From positions 1-35,439 of IMG/VR virus record IMGVR_UViG_3300031566_014029: DNA of 35,439 nt; one strand, given 5' to 3'. The notes beneath the pieces are model-generated. The model had not been told where the DNA came from. It did no database searches and was given only the letters and a program-made list of their open reading frames with translations. The DNA is from a virus. Position 1 is the first letter of the stretch. Each line of letters opens with the position of its first letter. A program made the translations under genes and the position numbers. This document shows positions 12,963 through 21,798 of the stretch, one piece after another.

Positions 12963-12997
12963 GTTACAAGTTTACAAGTTTACAAGTAAACGGTCAA
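12963..12997 (-). promoter_or_regulatory. Candidate leftward operon promoter with 8-base direct repeats
   Basis: On the plus strand GTTACAAG (12963-12970), TTTACAAG (12971-12978) and TTTACAAG (12979-12986) are tandem 8-base repeats, and GTTTACAAGTAAAC (12978-12991) is an inverted repeat with 6-base arms. On the minus strand TTGACC (12997-12992) is a -35-like box, with TAAACT (12974-12969) 17 bases away, or the better TATAAA (12960-12955) further on. Repeats overlapping a promoter suggest an operator. The whole stretch is AT-rich and lies between the divergent leftward operon and the terminase genes. Confidence 0.5.
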
Positions 12998-13063
12998 TAA
13001 CAAAATTAAAAAAAACTAAAAAAATTTTTAAGGGCTCGATTTTTGGGTCCAAACAGCAGCCAA

Positions 13064-13720
13064 ATGGCAAAAAAAAATAAAAATTTAGACCCCGGGACCC
13101 CGGGGGCGACAGTCCGTTTAGCCGAAAAACAACGCCACATGTCTTTGCTCGAAAAAGTTACCCACAACGAAACCTTGACCCGGCCCGAGATAACCGAACT
13201 CGCCGAGCTCGAAGGGAAAGAGGACAGGGAAGCGGGGACCCGGCAGAGCCGGGCAAAGGTGGTGGTGGCGGCGGAGCAAATCCTGCGGTCCCAATCGGAA
13301 GCGGCCCGGTATGCCGGCGTTAGCGACCGGACGATTCGGCGTTGGGTACAAGCGGGGATGATGCGCACGGACAAAAACTATTATATCAAAAGCCAGCTGG
13401 ACGTCTTTAAGGAGAGCGAGGGACATCGCCCGAACGAGCACAACCTACGGAAGCTCAAGGCGGAGGCGACACTGAAAGAGGGCAAGGTCGAGCTGATTCA
13501 GATGCAAATCGAAAAGTTCCGGGACATACTTGTCAACCGGGAGGAATACTTAAAGCATGACGTGGCAAGAATCATAGCGGTCAAGCGGGGCCTGCTTAGC
13601 CTGGAAAGAAAGGTGGCACCGAAGGTCCCCGCAAAGTACCGCCGAACTGTGGCAACTGCCATTCACGCGGAAGTCGTTAACTTAATTAACGCCTTTGCCG
13701 AGGGTAGGGAAGTCCCCTGA
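13064..13720 (+). CDS. Terminase small subunit (putative)
   Basis: 218 residues from the ATG at 13064; a TTG at 13043 is also possible. An N-terminal Lys-rich stretch precedes a helix-turn-helix (SEAARYAGVSDRTIRRWVQ), the DNA-recognition element expected for a small terminase, then a long charged helical region (LKAEATLKEGKVELIQMQIE) suitable for oligomerisation. It overlaps the large terminase start by one base (TGATG). It should bind the packaging site, which is probably in or near the preceding AT-rich region or within this gene. Confidence 0.75.
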   Translation: MAKKNKNLDPGTPGATVRLAEKQRHMSLLEKVTHNETLTRPEITELAELEGKEDREAGTRQSRAKVVVAAEQILRSQSEAARYAGVSDRTIRRWVQAGMMRTDKNYYIKSQLDVFKESEGHRPNEHNLRKLKAEATLKEGKVELIQMQIEKFRDILVNREEYLKHDVARIIAVKRGLLSLERKVAPKVPAKYRRTVATAIHAEVVNLINAFAEGREVP

Positions 13721-15693
13721 TGAAAAAGGCAAAACCGTCAATCTGGACTCCAAGACACAAGGAAGCGTGGCGGCTGCCGGTGGACGTCACTGTCACCCAG
13801 TGGGCGGACGGCGGCAACCGGTTCCTTGACCCGGACACAAGCGCGGAGCCAGGGCCTTATCATTCAGACCGGACGCCGTACATGCGGGGGCCGATGGAAG
13901 CGTTCACCGACCCCGAGGTCGAAGAAATCGACGTGATGGCCGCGTCCCAGGTAGGGAAATCTACGTCCATACAAAACATGATAGCTTATACGGTCGACAA
14001 TGACCCCGGACCGTCCCTTTACGTTGTGCCCCGGGAGAAAGATGTCGATTATGCCTCTCAGAAAATCTTCCGGCAGATGATCTCTCTTTCCCCTGCATTG
14101 TTAAAGCATACGACGGGCAGTCCCCGGGACATGCAGACGGACTTCTTTACTTTCGATAGAATGACCCTGTATTTCGGTTGGGCCGGCAGTCCTTCGGAAA
14201 TGGCACAGAAGGCGATTAAGTACCTATATTTTGATGAGCCGGACAAGTACCCACCATTCGCCGGCAGGGAGGCGAACCCAATTGATTTGGCGGTCAAGAG
14301 GACCCGGACCTTTTGGGACCGTAAGATTGTCAAGATGTGCACGCCCACGACGGAAGACGGTTATATTTACGTCTCTTATTCCCATTCGAACAGGCAGAAA
14401 TACCACATTCCCTGTCCCCACTGTGGGGAACGCAAGGTTTGGAAATTCTCACAGCTGAAATTGCCGAAGACATTGAGGGCCCCGGACGAGATACTTGCCA
14501 GGGCCGACGTCTGGTATGAGTGCGAAGTCTGCGGAACAAAAATCTACGAGGAAAAAAAAGCAGACCTGGTCATCGAGGGCAAGTGGGTCCCCAAAGGACA
14601 GACGATAGACGCGGACGGCAACATTCACGGCCGCCCGGAACGCACCAAGCGGCACAGCGGCTTTCATATCTCGGGACTTGTCACGCCCTGGATTAGCTGG
14701 GCCCAAATTATGGCGGATTGGTTCAAGGCAAACACGGAGGTGGGGATCGCCCTGGGTAAATTGCTCGACTTCAACAACGCTACCCTGGGAGAGCCACACA
14801 GGGAGACGGGCAAAAAGCTTAAGGCGTCCGATGTCCGCAAGCTCACCGGGGGATTCAGCCGGGGCACGGTGCCGAGTGACGCCCATATTCTCGTAGCGGG
14901 GGCTGATTATCACAAATCCAAAACAAGGGCCATTGTACGAATCGACTACGAAGTGCGGGCCTTTGGGCTCGGGATGAAAAACCAGGTTATAACGACCGGC
15001 TCTGTCCCGAGCTTTTCAAAGCTCGACGAAGAAATTTTATTGAGTCCCTTTCCCTGGGCGGACGGGACCCCGAACGAAAAAAAGCCGTGGCCGGCAGTGA
15101 TGGTCCTGTTCGTAGACTCAGGCTACGAGCCGGACGATGTTTACAATTATTGTCTGCAAAGGCCGGGGCTCACAATTCCAACTAAGGGGGAAGCGGGCCC
15201 GAGAACTAAGCCCCTGCAGCCGTCCGACCTGGAAAGTGCCACCGAACGCAGATTGACGCAATACAAAAGGAGAAAATACAGGGGGATGCAGCTGCTCATT
15301 ATTGACGCGTCGTATTTCAAAAACCAGGTGACAGGTTGGGCGGAGCCGACTTTCGACGAGAACGGCAAGATTATTGCCGAGCCCTTGACTTCTTTTTATG
15401 AGGAAATACCTTCGTATTATTTCACCGAATTTACAAACGAGCACAAAGTAAAGACCCGCGACTCCCGGGGCAATATCAAATGGCTGTGGCAGCCGGTGAC
15501 AAGGGGGGCCCCGACCCATACGCTGGACCTGGCTGTGCTCTGCGCTGCAGCGGCATATTACAAAGGAGTCCATTACCTACGAAAGCCCCAGGAAGCCAAA
15601 GCCGTTATGCCGGCAGCCATGCGGCAAATACCAAAACCAAAAAAACGCAAAACCAGCCGGTCAACATGGCTGGCAGATTTACCGGAGCTATGA
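13720..15693 (+). CDS. Terminase large subunit, lambda gpA type
   Basis: 657 residues, the usual gpA length. ATPase: Walker A AASQVGKS (74-81) and Walker B YLYFDE (168-173). A zinc-binding insert is visible as C232-x2-C235 (PCPHCGERK) and C268-x2-C271 (CEVCG). The nuclease half begins with VAGADYHKSK (Asp396), continues with VMVLFVDSGYEPDDVY and ends near THTLDLAVLCAAAAYY. The enzyme cuts concatemeric DNA and drives it into the prohead through the portal, together with the small subunit upstream. The gpA family usually goes with cos-type packaging, so cohesive ends are likely. Confidence 0.95.
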   Translation: MKKAKPSIWTPRHKEAWRLPVDVTVTQWADGGNRFLDPDTSAEPGPYHSDRTPYMRGPMEAFTDPEVEEIDVMAASQVGKSTSIQNMIAYTVDNDPGPSLYVVPREKDVDYASQKIFRQMISLSPALLKHTTGSPRDMQTDFFTFDRMTLYFGWAGSPSEMAQKAIKYLYFDEPDKYPPFAGREANPIDLAVKRTRTFWDRKIVKMCTPTTEDGYIYVSYSHSNRQKYHIPCPHCGERKVWKFSQLKLPKTLRAPDEILARADVWYECEVCGTKIYEEKKADLVIEGKWVPKGQTIDADGNIHGRPERTKRHSGFHISGLVTPWISWAQIMADWFKANTEVGIALGKLLDFNNATLGEPHRETGKKLKASDVRKLTGGFSRGTVPSDAHILVAGADYHKSKTRAIVRIDYEVRAFGLGMKNQVITTGSVPSFSKLDEEILLSPFPWADGTPNEKKPWPAVMVLFVDSGYEPDDVYNYCLQRPGLTIPTKGEAGPRTKPLQPSDLESATERRLTQYKRRKYRGMQLLIIDASYFKNQVTGWAEPTFDENGKIIAEPLTSFYEEIPSYYFTEFTNEHKVKTRDSRGNIKWLWQPVTRGAPTHTLDLAVLCAAAAYYKGVHYLRKPQEAKAVMPAAMRQIPKPKKRKTSRSTWLADLPEL

Positions 15694-15926
15694 GAATGGG
15701 ACAAGGTTTTCTTGACGACCTGCCGGACCTTGACCTGGGCCCGGGGCGGAAAAGACCAAAAAAACCCGCCGAACCCAAAAAAAGCCGCAGGGGCCCGGTC
15801 CTCTGGCGGCCGGTGAAATGTCCCGAGTGCCAAAGCCCTAATTGTCCCGTTCACACCACCAGGAAGCCGATTCGATACCATAAATGCTCCGATTGTGGCC
15901 ACCATTTCAAGTCGGTCGAGCAATAA
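15690..15926 (+). CDS. Small zinc-ribbon protein
   Basis: 78 residues from the ATG at 15690, in an ATGA overlap with the terminase stop and with CCGGAGC upstream. The N-terminal half is basic and Pro-rich (RKRPKKPAEPKKSRRGP). The C-terminal half contains C-x2-C (VKCPECQSP), another Cys-Pro-Val-His, and C-x2-C-G-H-H (HKCSDCGHHF), a zinc-ribbon fold resembling Ogr/Com-like small phage regulators. Its position right after terminase could mean a regulatory role for late genes or a packaging cofactor; neither is proven. Confidence 0.65.
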   Translation: MRMGQGFLDDLPDLDLGPGRKRPKKPAEPKKSRRGPVLWRPVKCPECQSPNCPVHTTRKPIRYHKCSDCGHHFKSVEQ

Positions 15927-15995
15927 AGACTTTTCTGCTGTTCCTACGTATTAGGAAATGACCCCTTTTCGAGCAGCACTGCTTTATACGATGCT
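15927..15995 (+). promoter_or_regulatory. Short intergenic spacer with inverted repeats
   Basis: The 69-base gap between the zinc-ribbon gene and the gpW-like gene contains TTCCTA-CGTAT-TAGGAA and AGCAG-CA-CTGCT inverted repeats. Neither has a T-tract, and no clear promoter boxes are seen. They may be operators or RNA hairpins near the following start codon, which lacks a strong ribosome site. Confidence 0.3.
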
Positions 15996-16199
15996 ATGGG
16001 TATGGCATTAACATTAGCCGCAAAACTTGATAGCGTGCAGGCCGCAATCACCGCAATAGAGGGCGGGGCACAAAGCTTCACAATCGGACAGAGGACATAT
16101 ACGAGGCCGGATATTGATAAGCTTTACGATAGAGAGGCACAGCTGCTTGCACAAATCAACCGAGCGGACCAGGGAGGGAGGAGGGTTGCGGAGTTCTAA
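15996..16199 (+). CDS. gpW-like head-tail joining protein
   Basis: 67 residues. The pattern LDSVQAAITAIEGGAQSFTI followed by RTYTRPDIDKLYDREAQLLAQI matches the helix, beta-hairpin, helix layout of lambda gpW, and the position between large terminase and portal is exactly that of W. It completes the head after packaging and forms the platform for tail joining. The stop overlaps the portal ATG by one base. There is no strong ribosome site at the first ATG; the ATG at 16002 is an alternative. Confidence 0.8.
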   Translation: MGMALTLAAKLDSVQAAITAIEGGAQSFTIGQRTYTRPDIDKLYDREAQLLAQINRADQGGRRVAEF

Positions 16200-17953
16200 T
16201 GCGGGAAGTAAAGAGACAATTCAGGCCGGATGGCAATTTGTCGCTTCGGACGTCTCGGCGAATCGACAACATTATCGGGATTTTTTCGCCCCGGGCCGCG
16301 TACAGGCGGAAAGCCTATCGGTTTGGGTACGAGATTCTGGACAAACATCGCACCCGCAAAAAAAGGGACCTTACCGGGGGGACGGGTGACACCCACCTGG
16401 ACGAAATCAGTCTCGACAAATTGAGGGAAATAGGCAGGGAGCTCAGCAGAAACAACGCCCTGGCTAACGGCCTGCTCAAAATAGAACGCAACGGCGTAAT
16501 CGGCTCGGGGCCCAAAATACAGGCAAGGACCGACGAGAAAAACCTAAACGCTGAAATCGAAGCGGCCTGGAAAGAGACGATGGTTGATGCCCCGTGCGAT
16601 ATTACGGAAAGATTCAATTTTAATAAGTTCGTCCGGACAATGTATTTGTCATATCGTCGGGATGGGGACATTGCTGCTATATTTCAAGACGACAAGCTCC
16701 AGGCGGTCGAGGGGGAACAAATAGGAACGCCTTACGGCAAGAAGAAACCCGAGCATTTCGACATCATTAACGGGGTCGCTTACAGCAAGGAGACCGGGGC
16801 CGTGCTCGGCTATTATATCGGCAAGCCAACCAAGTGGGGCTTTATCAAACCCGACAGCTGGAAGAATTACCCGGCGGGGAAAGTGCACCACATGTTCGAC
16901 ACGGACCGTTTTAGTTACAGCAGGGGTGCTCCCGTTCTGACCCCGTCTATAAAGTATATCGACCATTTAAGTGGGTACATTGACGCCGAATTAGTGGCCG
17001 CAAAGGTCAACGCCTGCTTTTCGATGTTTATATCCCGCAAGGACGCAGAGCCCCCGGCTCCGTTCACGGGCGGCATAAGCCCGTCCGGGGAAGACGAGGA
17101 TGACAACAAACTGGAGAAGATGTCCCCGGGCATTATTCTTTACGGGGGGCCGGGCGAATCTGCAACGGGGATTGGCCAGTCCCGGCCGGGCAATCTGTTC
17201 GACCCGTTCGTAATGAGGATGCTTACCCTTATAGGCCGGCCGCTTTGTATGCCGCTTATGCTGATTACGATGGATTTCTCGGGAGCCACCTTTATGAACG
17301 CCCGGCTTGCTTATCAAAAGGTCCAGGAGTCCTGGCAGGCCGAGCAGGACCTTGTTGTCAAGCCGTTTGTTTCCCGGGTTTGGCGATGGCGGCTGCAGCG
17401 GCTCATCGACTCGAAGCAAATCAAGCCCGGCGAATTAGGTCCCCAGGTTTTTCTTCACGAAGTTTTCTGCCGACGCTGGCCTTATGTGGACCCGTGGAAG
17501 GAAGCAAAGGCCGACGAGCAGCAGCTAAAGAACGGGACAACGACCCGGACGATGGTTTGTGCTCGCCAGGGGGATGACTTCGTCGACGTCAACACCCAGC
17601 TGGCCGAGGAAGAAAGAAGCAGAAAAGAAGCCGGCCTGGTCGCCGACAAGACAAATAAAATTGAGAATCTTGTCAAGGCAATCGGTAAGGGTGTCCCCAT
17701 CGGGGTGGCGGAGGCCAGGCTGGAGCTCGGCCTGCCGGCAGAGGCAGACGGGGAAAGTCTCAGGTTCAACGATAAGGACGTGGTGCAATATCATATCGAA
17801 TCGGGGATTTTAACAATAAACGAGGTCCGCAAGAAGCTCGGGCTGCCTGCCGTGTCGTGGGGGAACGTCCCCGTCCGCAAGGCGGGCTTGACCCCGGTCG
17901 GCAGCGAACAAGAATCCGAGAAAAAAGGCGACTCCGAGGCCGAAGGAGACTGA
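16199..17953 (+). CDS. Portal protein, lambda gpB family
   Basis: 584 residues. The N-terminal part RRIDNIIGIFSPRAAYRRKA and the conserved GRELSRNNALANGLLKIERN with NGVIGSG are typical of lambda-type portals, as is the later SMFISRKDAE and LMLITMDFSGATFMNARLAYQ. The portal is a dodecameric ring at one head vertex through which DNA enters and leaves. The C-terminal ~100 residues are charged and rich in Glu and Lys. The gene directly precedes the protease-scaffold gene (3-base gap), as in lambda. Confidence 0.93.
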   Translation: MREVKRQFRPDGNLSLRTSRRIDNIIGIFSPRAAYRRKAYRFGYEILDKHRTRKKRDLTGGTGDTHLDEISLDKLREIGRELSRNNALANGLLKIERNGVIGSGPKIQARTDEKNLNAEIEAAWKETMVDAPCDITERFNFNKFVRTMYLSYRRDGDIAAIFQDDKLQAVEGEQIGTPYGKKKPEHFDIINGVAYSKETGAVLGYYIGKPTKWGFIKPDSWKNYPAGKVHHMFDTDRFSYSRGAPVLTPSIKYIDHLSGYIDAELVAAKVNACFSMFISRKDAEPPAPFTGGISPSGEDEDDNKLEKMSPGIILYGGPGESATGIGQSRPGNLFDPFVMRMLTLIGRPLCMPLMLITMDFSGATFMNARLAYQKVQESWQAEQDLVVKPFVSRVWRWRLQRLIDSKQIKPGELGPQVFLHEVFCRRWPYVDPWKEAKADEQQLKNGTTTRTMVCARQGDDFVDVNTQLAEEERSRKEAGLVADKTNKIENLVKAIGKGVPIGVAEARLELGLPAEADGESLRFNDKDVVQYHIESGILTINEVRKKLGLPAVSWGNVPVRKAGLTPVGSEQESEKKGDSEAEGD

Positions 17954-17956
17954 ATA

Positions 17957-19195
17957 ATGCCAGTGACTTGCAAATTAAGAAAAGGCAAATACCGGATTGT
18001 TGAGCCGTCCGGGAAAATAGCAAAGACAGACAAGGGCAACGCGGTCGACGGTGGGGGACATGCCACAATGGCAAAGTGCCAAAAACAGGCTGCAGCAATC
18101 AACTCACATTCTGAGGGTAATATAATGGACAAGAAAAACCAAAACAAGGCCCCGGCGAGTGCCTGCGTGTTCGGGTTGGGCGGCGATGAAGTGACTTTCG
18201 CCGAAGCGGGGGAAAAACAAGACGAACGGTTTAGCATCATAGCCTACTCGGGCGGCGTTATCACAGACCACTGGTTTTGGGGAAATATCGCCTTTGACTT
18301 GACCGGCGTTAAGTTCGATAAGAAAAAGACGGCAGTCCTGGAGGAACATTTTACGCACCTGCGGGTTGGCTTTACGACCAAACAGGACGTCTCCGACCAA
18401 ATCGCGGTCGAGGGCAAATTTCTAACGAACGATGTGGCCCAGGGGATTAGAAGTGACATACAAGAGGGTTTCCCCATGCAAGCCTCTATTTTTCTCAGAC
18501 CGTCGCTAATCGAGCACGTCAAGGAAGGCGAACAGGCCAAAGTCAACAAAATCGTACTAAAGGGCCCGGGGACAATCTTCCGCAAAGGCAGAATCCACGA
18601 AGTTAGCATGTGCACCCTGGGGGCCGACAAACAGACACAATCCAAAGCGTTTGCCGAAGGCGGCAAACAGGAAATTAAGTTTAACGTTATAGAAAAGGAG
18701 CACGACATGGAGACAAACCAAATAGAACTGAACGCAGAGACGTTTGCCGCCGATTACCCGGAACTGTTCGGGGACGTGACGGCAAAGGCAAAGGCCGAAG
18801 GGGAGACGGAGACAAGGGCCTTGTTCACTCAGTTCGCCGACCAGTTTAGCGAGGACCCCGCCTTTTGCGTCGAGCAGTTCAAGGCCGGCTTAAGCTTATC
18901 AGACGCGATAACGGCGGAAAACACCAAGCTAAGAAAAGCGGCGGACGAAGCGGCCGTCAAGGCGAGCCAGCAAGCGGCCACAAGCCAAGACCTGGCCGCC
19001 CAGGAATTCTCCGACGATGCGGCCAACCTGGAGACGCCGGCGGAGCCGCCAAAAACACCGGAGGAAAAGTACACGGCCGAATTCAACGCGTCGGCTGAAA
19101 TTCAAGAGGAATTCGGCGGGGCCAAAGGACAGGGTGACTATATCGCGTTCAGGAAAAACGAGGACGCCGGCAGGGTGGGGAAGCTGGGTAAATAA
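17957..19195 (+). CDS. Prohead protease with C-terminal scaffold domain
   Basis: 412 residues. Residues 1-52 (MPVTCKLRKGKYRIVEPSGK then IAKTDKGNAVDGGGH) look like a small separate phage domain. Residues about 65-232 fit a prohead protease of the herpes/HK97/Mu-I type: RFSIIAYSGG, His131/His134 in EEHFTHLRVG, then GFPMQASIFLRP with candidate Ser177, and FRKGRIHEVSM. Residues 251-412 are Glu/Ala-rich and coiled, as in scaffolds. An alternative start at Met57 (18125) is possible. The protease cleaves the scaffold and itself during head maturation. Confidence 0.8.
   Translation: MPVTCKLRKGKYRIVEPSGKIAKTDKGNAVDGGGHATMAKCQKQAAAINSHSEGNIMDKKNQNKAPASACVFGLGGDEVTFAEAGEKQDERFSIIAYSGGVITDHWFWGNIAFDLTGVKFDKKKTAVLEEHFTHLRVGFTTKQDVSDQIAVEGKFLTNDVAQGIRSDIQEGFPMQASIFLRPSLIEHVKEGEQAKVNKIVLKGPGTIFRKGRIHEVSMCTLGADKQTQSKAFAEGGKQEIKFNVIEKEHDMETNQIELNAETFAADYPELFGDVTAKAKAEGETETRALFTQFADQFSEDPAFCVEQFKAGLSLSDAITAENTKLRKAADEAAVKASQQAATSQDLAAQEFSDDAANLETPAEPPKTPEEKYTAEFNASAEIQEEFGGAKGQGDYIAFRKNEDAGRVGKLGK
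18707..19195 (+). CDS. Nested in-frame scaffold protein
   Basis: 162 residues from an internal ATG at 18707 in the same frame as the protease (Met251). AAAAGGAG (18693-18700) lies six bases upstream, better than the site of the full-length gene. The product is acidic, Ala/Glu/Lys-rich and helical, like scaffolds. This is the arrangement of lambda C/Nu3 and Mu I/Z, where the scaffold is made separately from the 3' part of the protease gene. It would be consumed during maturation. Confidence 0.75.
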   Translation: METNQIELNAETFAADYPELFGDVTAKAKAEGETETRALFTQFADQFSEDPAFCVEQFKAGLSLSDAITAENTKLRKAADEAAVKASQQAATSQDLAAQEFSDDAANLETPAEPPKTPEEKYTAEFNASAEIQEEFGGAKGQGDYIAFRKNEDAGRVGKLGK

Positions 19196-19262
19196 AAACC
19201 CAAACGATTAACGTTCTATTGAACCACGAACATGAAAACCTTCTTATAAAAAGGGGCTAAAC

Positions 19263-19829
19263 ATGAATGACAAAAACAAAGGCTTGATGAAATTCAAGTC
19301 CATGAAAAAGCTCAAGGAAGCTTACCCGGAACTAATGGGAAAGATAATCCTTGAGGCAAAGGCCGACGCGGCCAAAGAGGTCGCGGCAATGCCGCTGCCG
19401 GAATTCAAAGCCGCCTTTGGTAAGCTCTACGCGTCAATAGCGGCCGGTGGAGCCGACGGGGATGCTGCCATCCTTGAAGCAAAGGCCGAAGCAGCCAGGG
19501 AGATCGCCGCCCTGTCGGTTGGGCAATTCAAGAAAACCTTTGGCAAGCTCTACGAGGCAATAGCGGCCGACGTGGCCGGTGATGTCGACGCGGCCTCTTT
19601 GAAGGTGAAGGGTTTTCTGTTGGACCACGAGGACCCCTTTGCAGCCGGGGCCGCCAGGGCATACGCAGCGGCCAAAAAGAAGGAGACGCCCTTTAGGCTG
19701 CCGATTGTTTTGCCGTTCAAGGACCCGGACTCGAAGATTGCACTCGCCAGCTATATTCAGCGGGCAGGCGGGGCCGGTGACACCGACCGGGTAAAGGCAG
19801 CTGCGGACGCCTTGGAGAAATGTAAATAG
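19263..19829 (+). CDS. Scaffold-like protein with internal tandem repeat
   Basis: 188 residues, ribosome site AAAAGGGG upstream. Residues 29-61 and 70-102 are tandem copies of about 33 residues (ILEAKADAAKEVAA...FGKLYASIAA versus ILEAKAEAAREIAA...FGKLYEAIAA), 41 residues apart. The N-terminus YPELMGKIILEAKAD resembles the start of the nested scaffold (YPELFGDVTAKAKAE), so this may be a duplicated scaffold segment. A C-terminal part (RLPIVLPFKDPDSKIALASY) is unrelated. A structural or assembly role is likely from position; no named family. Confidence 0.6.
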   Translation: MNDKNKGLMKFKSMKKLKEAYPELMGKIILEAKADAAKEVAAMPLPEFKAAFGKLYASIAAGGADGDAAILEAKAEAAREIAALSVGQFKKTFGKLYEAIAADVAGDVDAASLKVKGFLLDHEDPFAAGAARAYAAAKKKETPFRLPIVLPFKDPDSKIALASYIQRAGGAGDTDRVKAAADALEKCK

Positions 19830-19915
19830 CAAAACGCCACAGAGGGACAATGAGAAGAAACAACGGGCGTAAATAAAGGAAACAGAAAAAGTAATATTTC
19901 GAAAGGACTAAAGCC

Positions 19916-20683
19916 ATGACTACGTTAGCAGCCAACAGCCCGATGACGAAAGTCAAGGGTGACAACAATTCAATCCCCATAATCGCCGCAGACATTGTCT
20001 ACGAAGGTGCGATGGTGGGTGACAACGCGTCCGGCTACGGCAGGCCGTTGGTGGCAGGCGATAAATTTGTCGGCCACTCCATCGACAAGGTCGACAATAC
20101 GAGCGGGGCCGCCGGGGCCAAAAACATTCCACTCATTTCCGGCCACTACAGGCAAGAAGTGGCCCTGGTCGGGCTAATCACAGACGTGGGCCGGCCGGTC
20201 TATGCTTCCGATGATGCGGCCTTTTCGTTTTCGGCGGCCGGTAACAGTTACGTTGGCGTTATATCAAGGTATGTCAGCGCAACAAAGATGGAGGTCGAAT
20301 TCCGGCCCGGGGACGTGGACGAGTTCGGCCCGGACCAGAACCGCGTGCTTAAGACCGACGATTACACAACCGACGCGGCGGACAACGGCAAAATTATTGA
20401 ACTGGGCACCGACGCCAAAACAATCACGCTCATTGCCACGGTTGCCGGTTACGAGATTACGGTCGTAAACACCGGCGGCGATGGAGTGGCGGGGATTATG
20501 GTCGACTTCAATGCCGCCGACCTGAATCTCGGCGGCTGCGGAATGGCAGCGGGTGGGGACGGCAAGAAGCTGACAAACACCAAGGGGACCGCGAGGCGAG
20601 GGGATTACCTGAGATTTATCGGCGACGGTATAGCAGGCTGGAACCTTGTGGGCAAACGTGGTACGTGGGCCCAAGAATCTTAA
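19916..20683 (+). CDS. Head decoration (cement) protein
   Basis: 255 residues with GAAAGGA upstream. The N-terminal ~125 residues (SIPIIAADIVYEGAMVGDN, GYGRPLVAGDKFVGH, ALVGLITDVGRPVYASDD) resemble phage cement/decoration proteins that bind trimer axes of the capsid. The C-terminal ~120 residues add a beta-rich domain with TDAKTITLIATVAGYEITVV, of the type used for surface display. It lies directly before the major capsid protein, as does lambda D. Confidence 0.75.
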   Translation: MTTLAANSPMTKVKGDNNSIPIIAADIVYEGAMVGDNASGYGRPLVAGDKFVGHSIDKVDNTSGAAGAKNIPLISGHYRQEVALVGLITDVGRPVYASDDAAFSFSAAGNSYVGVISRYVSATKMEVEFRPGDVDEFGPDQNRVLKTDDYTTDAADNGKIIELGTDAKTITLIATVAGYEITVVNTGGDGVAGIMVDFNAADLNLGGCGMAAGGDGKKLTNTKGTARRGDYLRFIGDGIAGWNLVGKRGTWAQES

Positions 20684-20802
20684 TTTTCGTTAGTACAAAG
20701 TTTTTTTGACAAGTGAATCCCGGGTCCTTTTGCCGGCCAGGGTAGTGGGTACGGCAGGGGCTTTATGAACAGCTAAACCAATTATTTGAAAGGAGCTATA
20801 CT
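20684..20802 (+). promoter_or_regulatory. Capsid gene leader, possible promoter
   Basis: A 119-base gap before the major capsid gene holds TTGACA (20706-20711) but no good -10 at the usual distance, a small stem TGCCG/CGGCA, and the strong ribosome site GAAAGGAG (20788-20795). A dedicated capsid promoter or a stabilising leader is plausible given the demand for this protein. Only the ribosome site is clear. Confidence 0.35.
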
Positions 20803-21759
20803 ATGGGAGCAGAATCATTAGGGTCCAGGGCGATTATAGGCAAGTTCTTCAATCGCCTGGAGGCGTATGTCGGGACAACCTGGCTGGATTTGGTCTCGAT
20901 GTACTTCGAAAGCGACCAGGCGTCCGAAACCTACAACTGGCTGGGCATGGTGCCGGCGATGCGTGAATGGATTGGCGGCCGCCAGGCTAAAGGATTCCGC
21001 GAAAACGGAATAACCATCTTCAATAAGAAATTCGAGGCCACCCTGGAGATCCTCTGCGACTGGATTCGCAGGGACAAGACCGGGCAAATCAACATCAGAA
21101 TCGACGAGCTGGTGGTTAGGTGCGTCGAGCACTGGACGAAGCTTCTCAGCACGCTTATCGCCAACGGGACCGGCTCCACCAGCGGGCTTTGCTACGACGG
21201 TCAGTATTTCTTCGATAGCGACCACTCCGAAGGTGACAGCGGGACGCAGCTGAATCTTCTCGCGGCCGCCCAGGTTGCAGCCCTGGACGTGACTGCACCC
21301 ACCAAGCCCACCCCGTCGGAAGCCGTCGCGGCGATTCTCGGCGTGATTGCATACATGCTGAAGTACAAAGACGACCAAGGAGAGCCGATTAACGCCAACG
21401 CCAAAGAGTTCCTGGTTATGACAAGTCCCAATCTCTGGCCGTACTTGACGCCGGCAGTGATGGCCGAAGCCATTACCGGCGGCGAGACCAATGTCATATT
21501 GACATTGAAAAAGACCGACTTTATTGTCCGGCTGGCCTGCAATCCCCGGCTGACTTATACGACTCAGTTCGTGACATTCCGAACCGACGCCCCGGCAAAG
21601 TCCCTTATCCGCCAGGAAGAGGAAAAAATGAGCGTTGATTCCCAGGCCGAAGGCAGTCACGAGGAATTCACAAACGACCGGCATCTTTACGGGGTCAAGG
21701 CCATCCGCAACGTTGGTTACGGCATGTGGCAATATGCGTCTCACTCAACGCTAAGTTAA
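20803..21759 (+). CDS. Major capsid protein, Mu gpT family
   Basis: 318 residues. The features of the Mu major head subunit gpT are seen: YFESDQASETYNWLGMVPAM with REW, GITIFNKKFEATLEI, the SGLCYDGQYFFDSDH segment and a C-terminal GYGMWQYA. It should adopt the HK97 fold and form the capsid shell around the portal. It is preceded by the decoration gene and followed by a hairpin typical of the end of a strongly expressed gene. A long reading frame on the opposite strand here is a codon-bias shadow. Confidence 0.9.
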   Translation: MGAESLGSRAIIGKFFNRLEAYVGTTWLDLVSMYFESDQASETYNWLGMVPAMREWIGGRQAKGFRENGITIFNKKFEATLEILCDWIRRDKTGQINIRIDELVVRCVEHWTKLLSTLIANGTGSTSGLCYDGQYFFDSDHSEGDSGTQLNLLAAAQVAALDVTAPTKPTPSEAVAAILGVIAYMLKYKDDQGEPINANAKEFLVMTSPNLWPYLTPAVMAEAITGGETNVILTLKKTDFIVRLACNPRLTYTTQFVTFRTDAPAKSLIRQEEEKMSVDSQAEGSHEEFTNDRHLYGVKAIRNVGYGMWQYASHSTLS

Positions 21760-21798
21760 GAGCGGGAAAGCGATTACGTTAACGAGCTAACCGAGCCC

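Noticed and set aside
12963-12986. Tandem 8-base repeats considered as a mini CRISPR or satellite
   Set aside because: Repeats are too short, directly adjacent without spacers, and located at a promoter; an operator explains them better.
20818-21744. Long minus-strand open frame (308 residues) opposite the capsid gene
   Set aside because: Shadow of codon bias in the major capsid gene; no ribosome site, no family resemblance.
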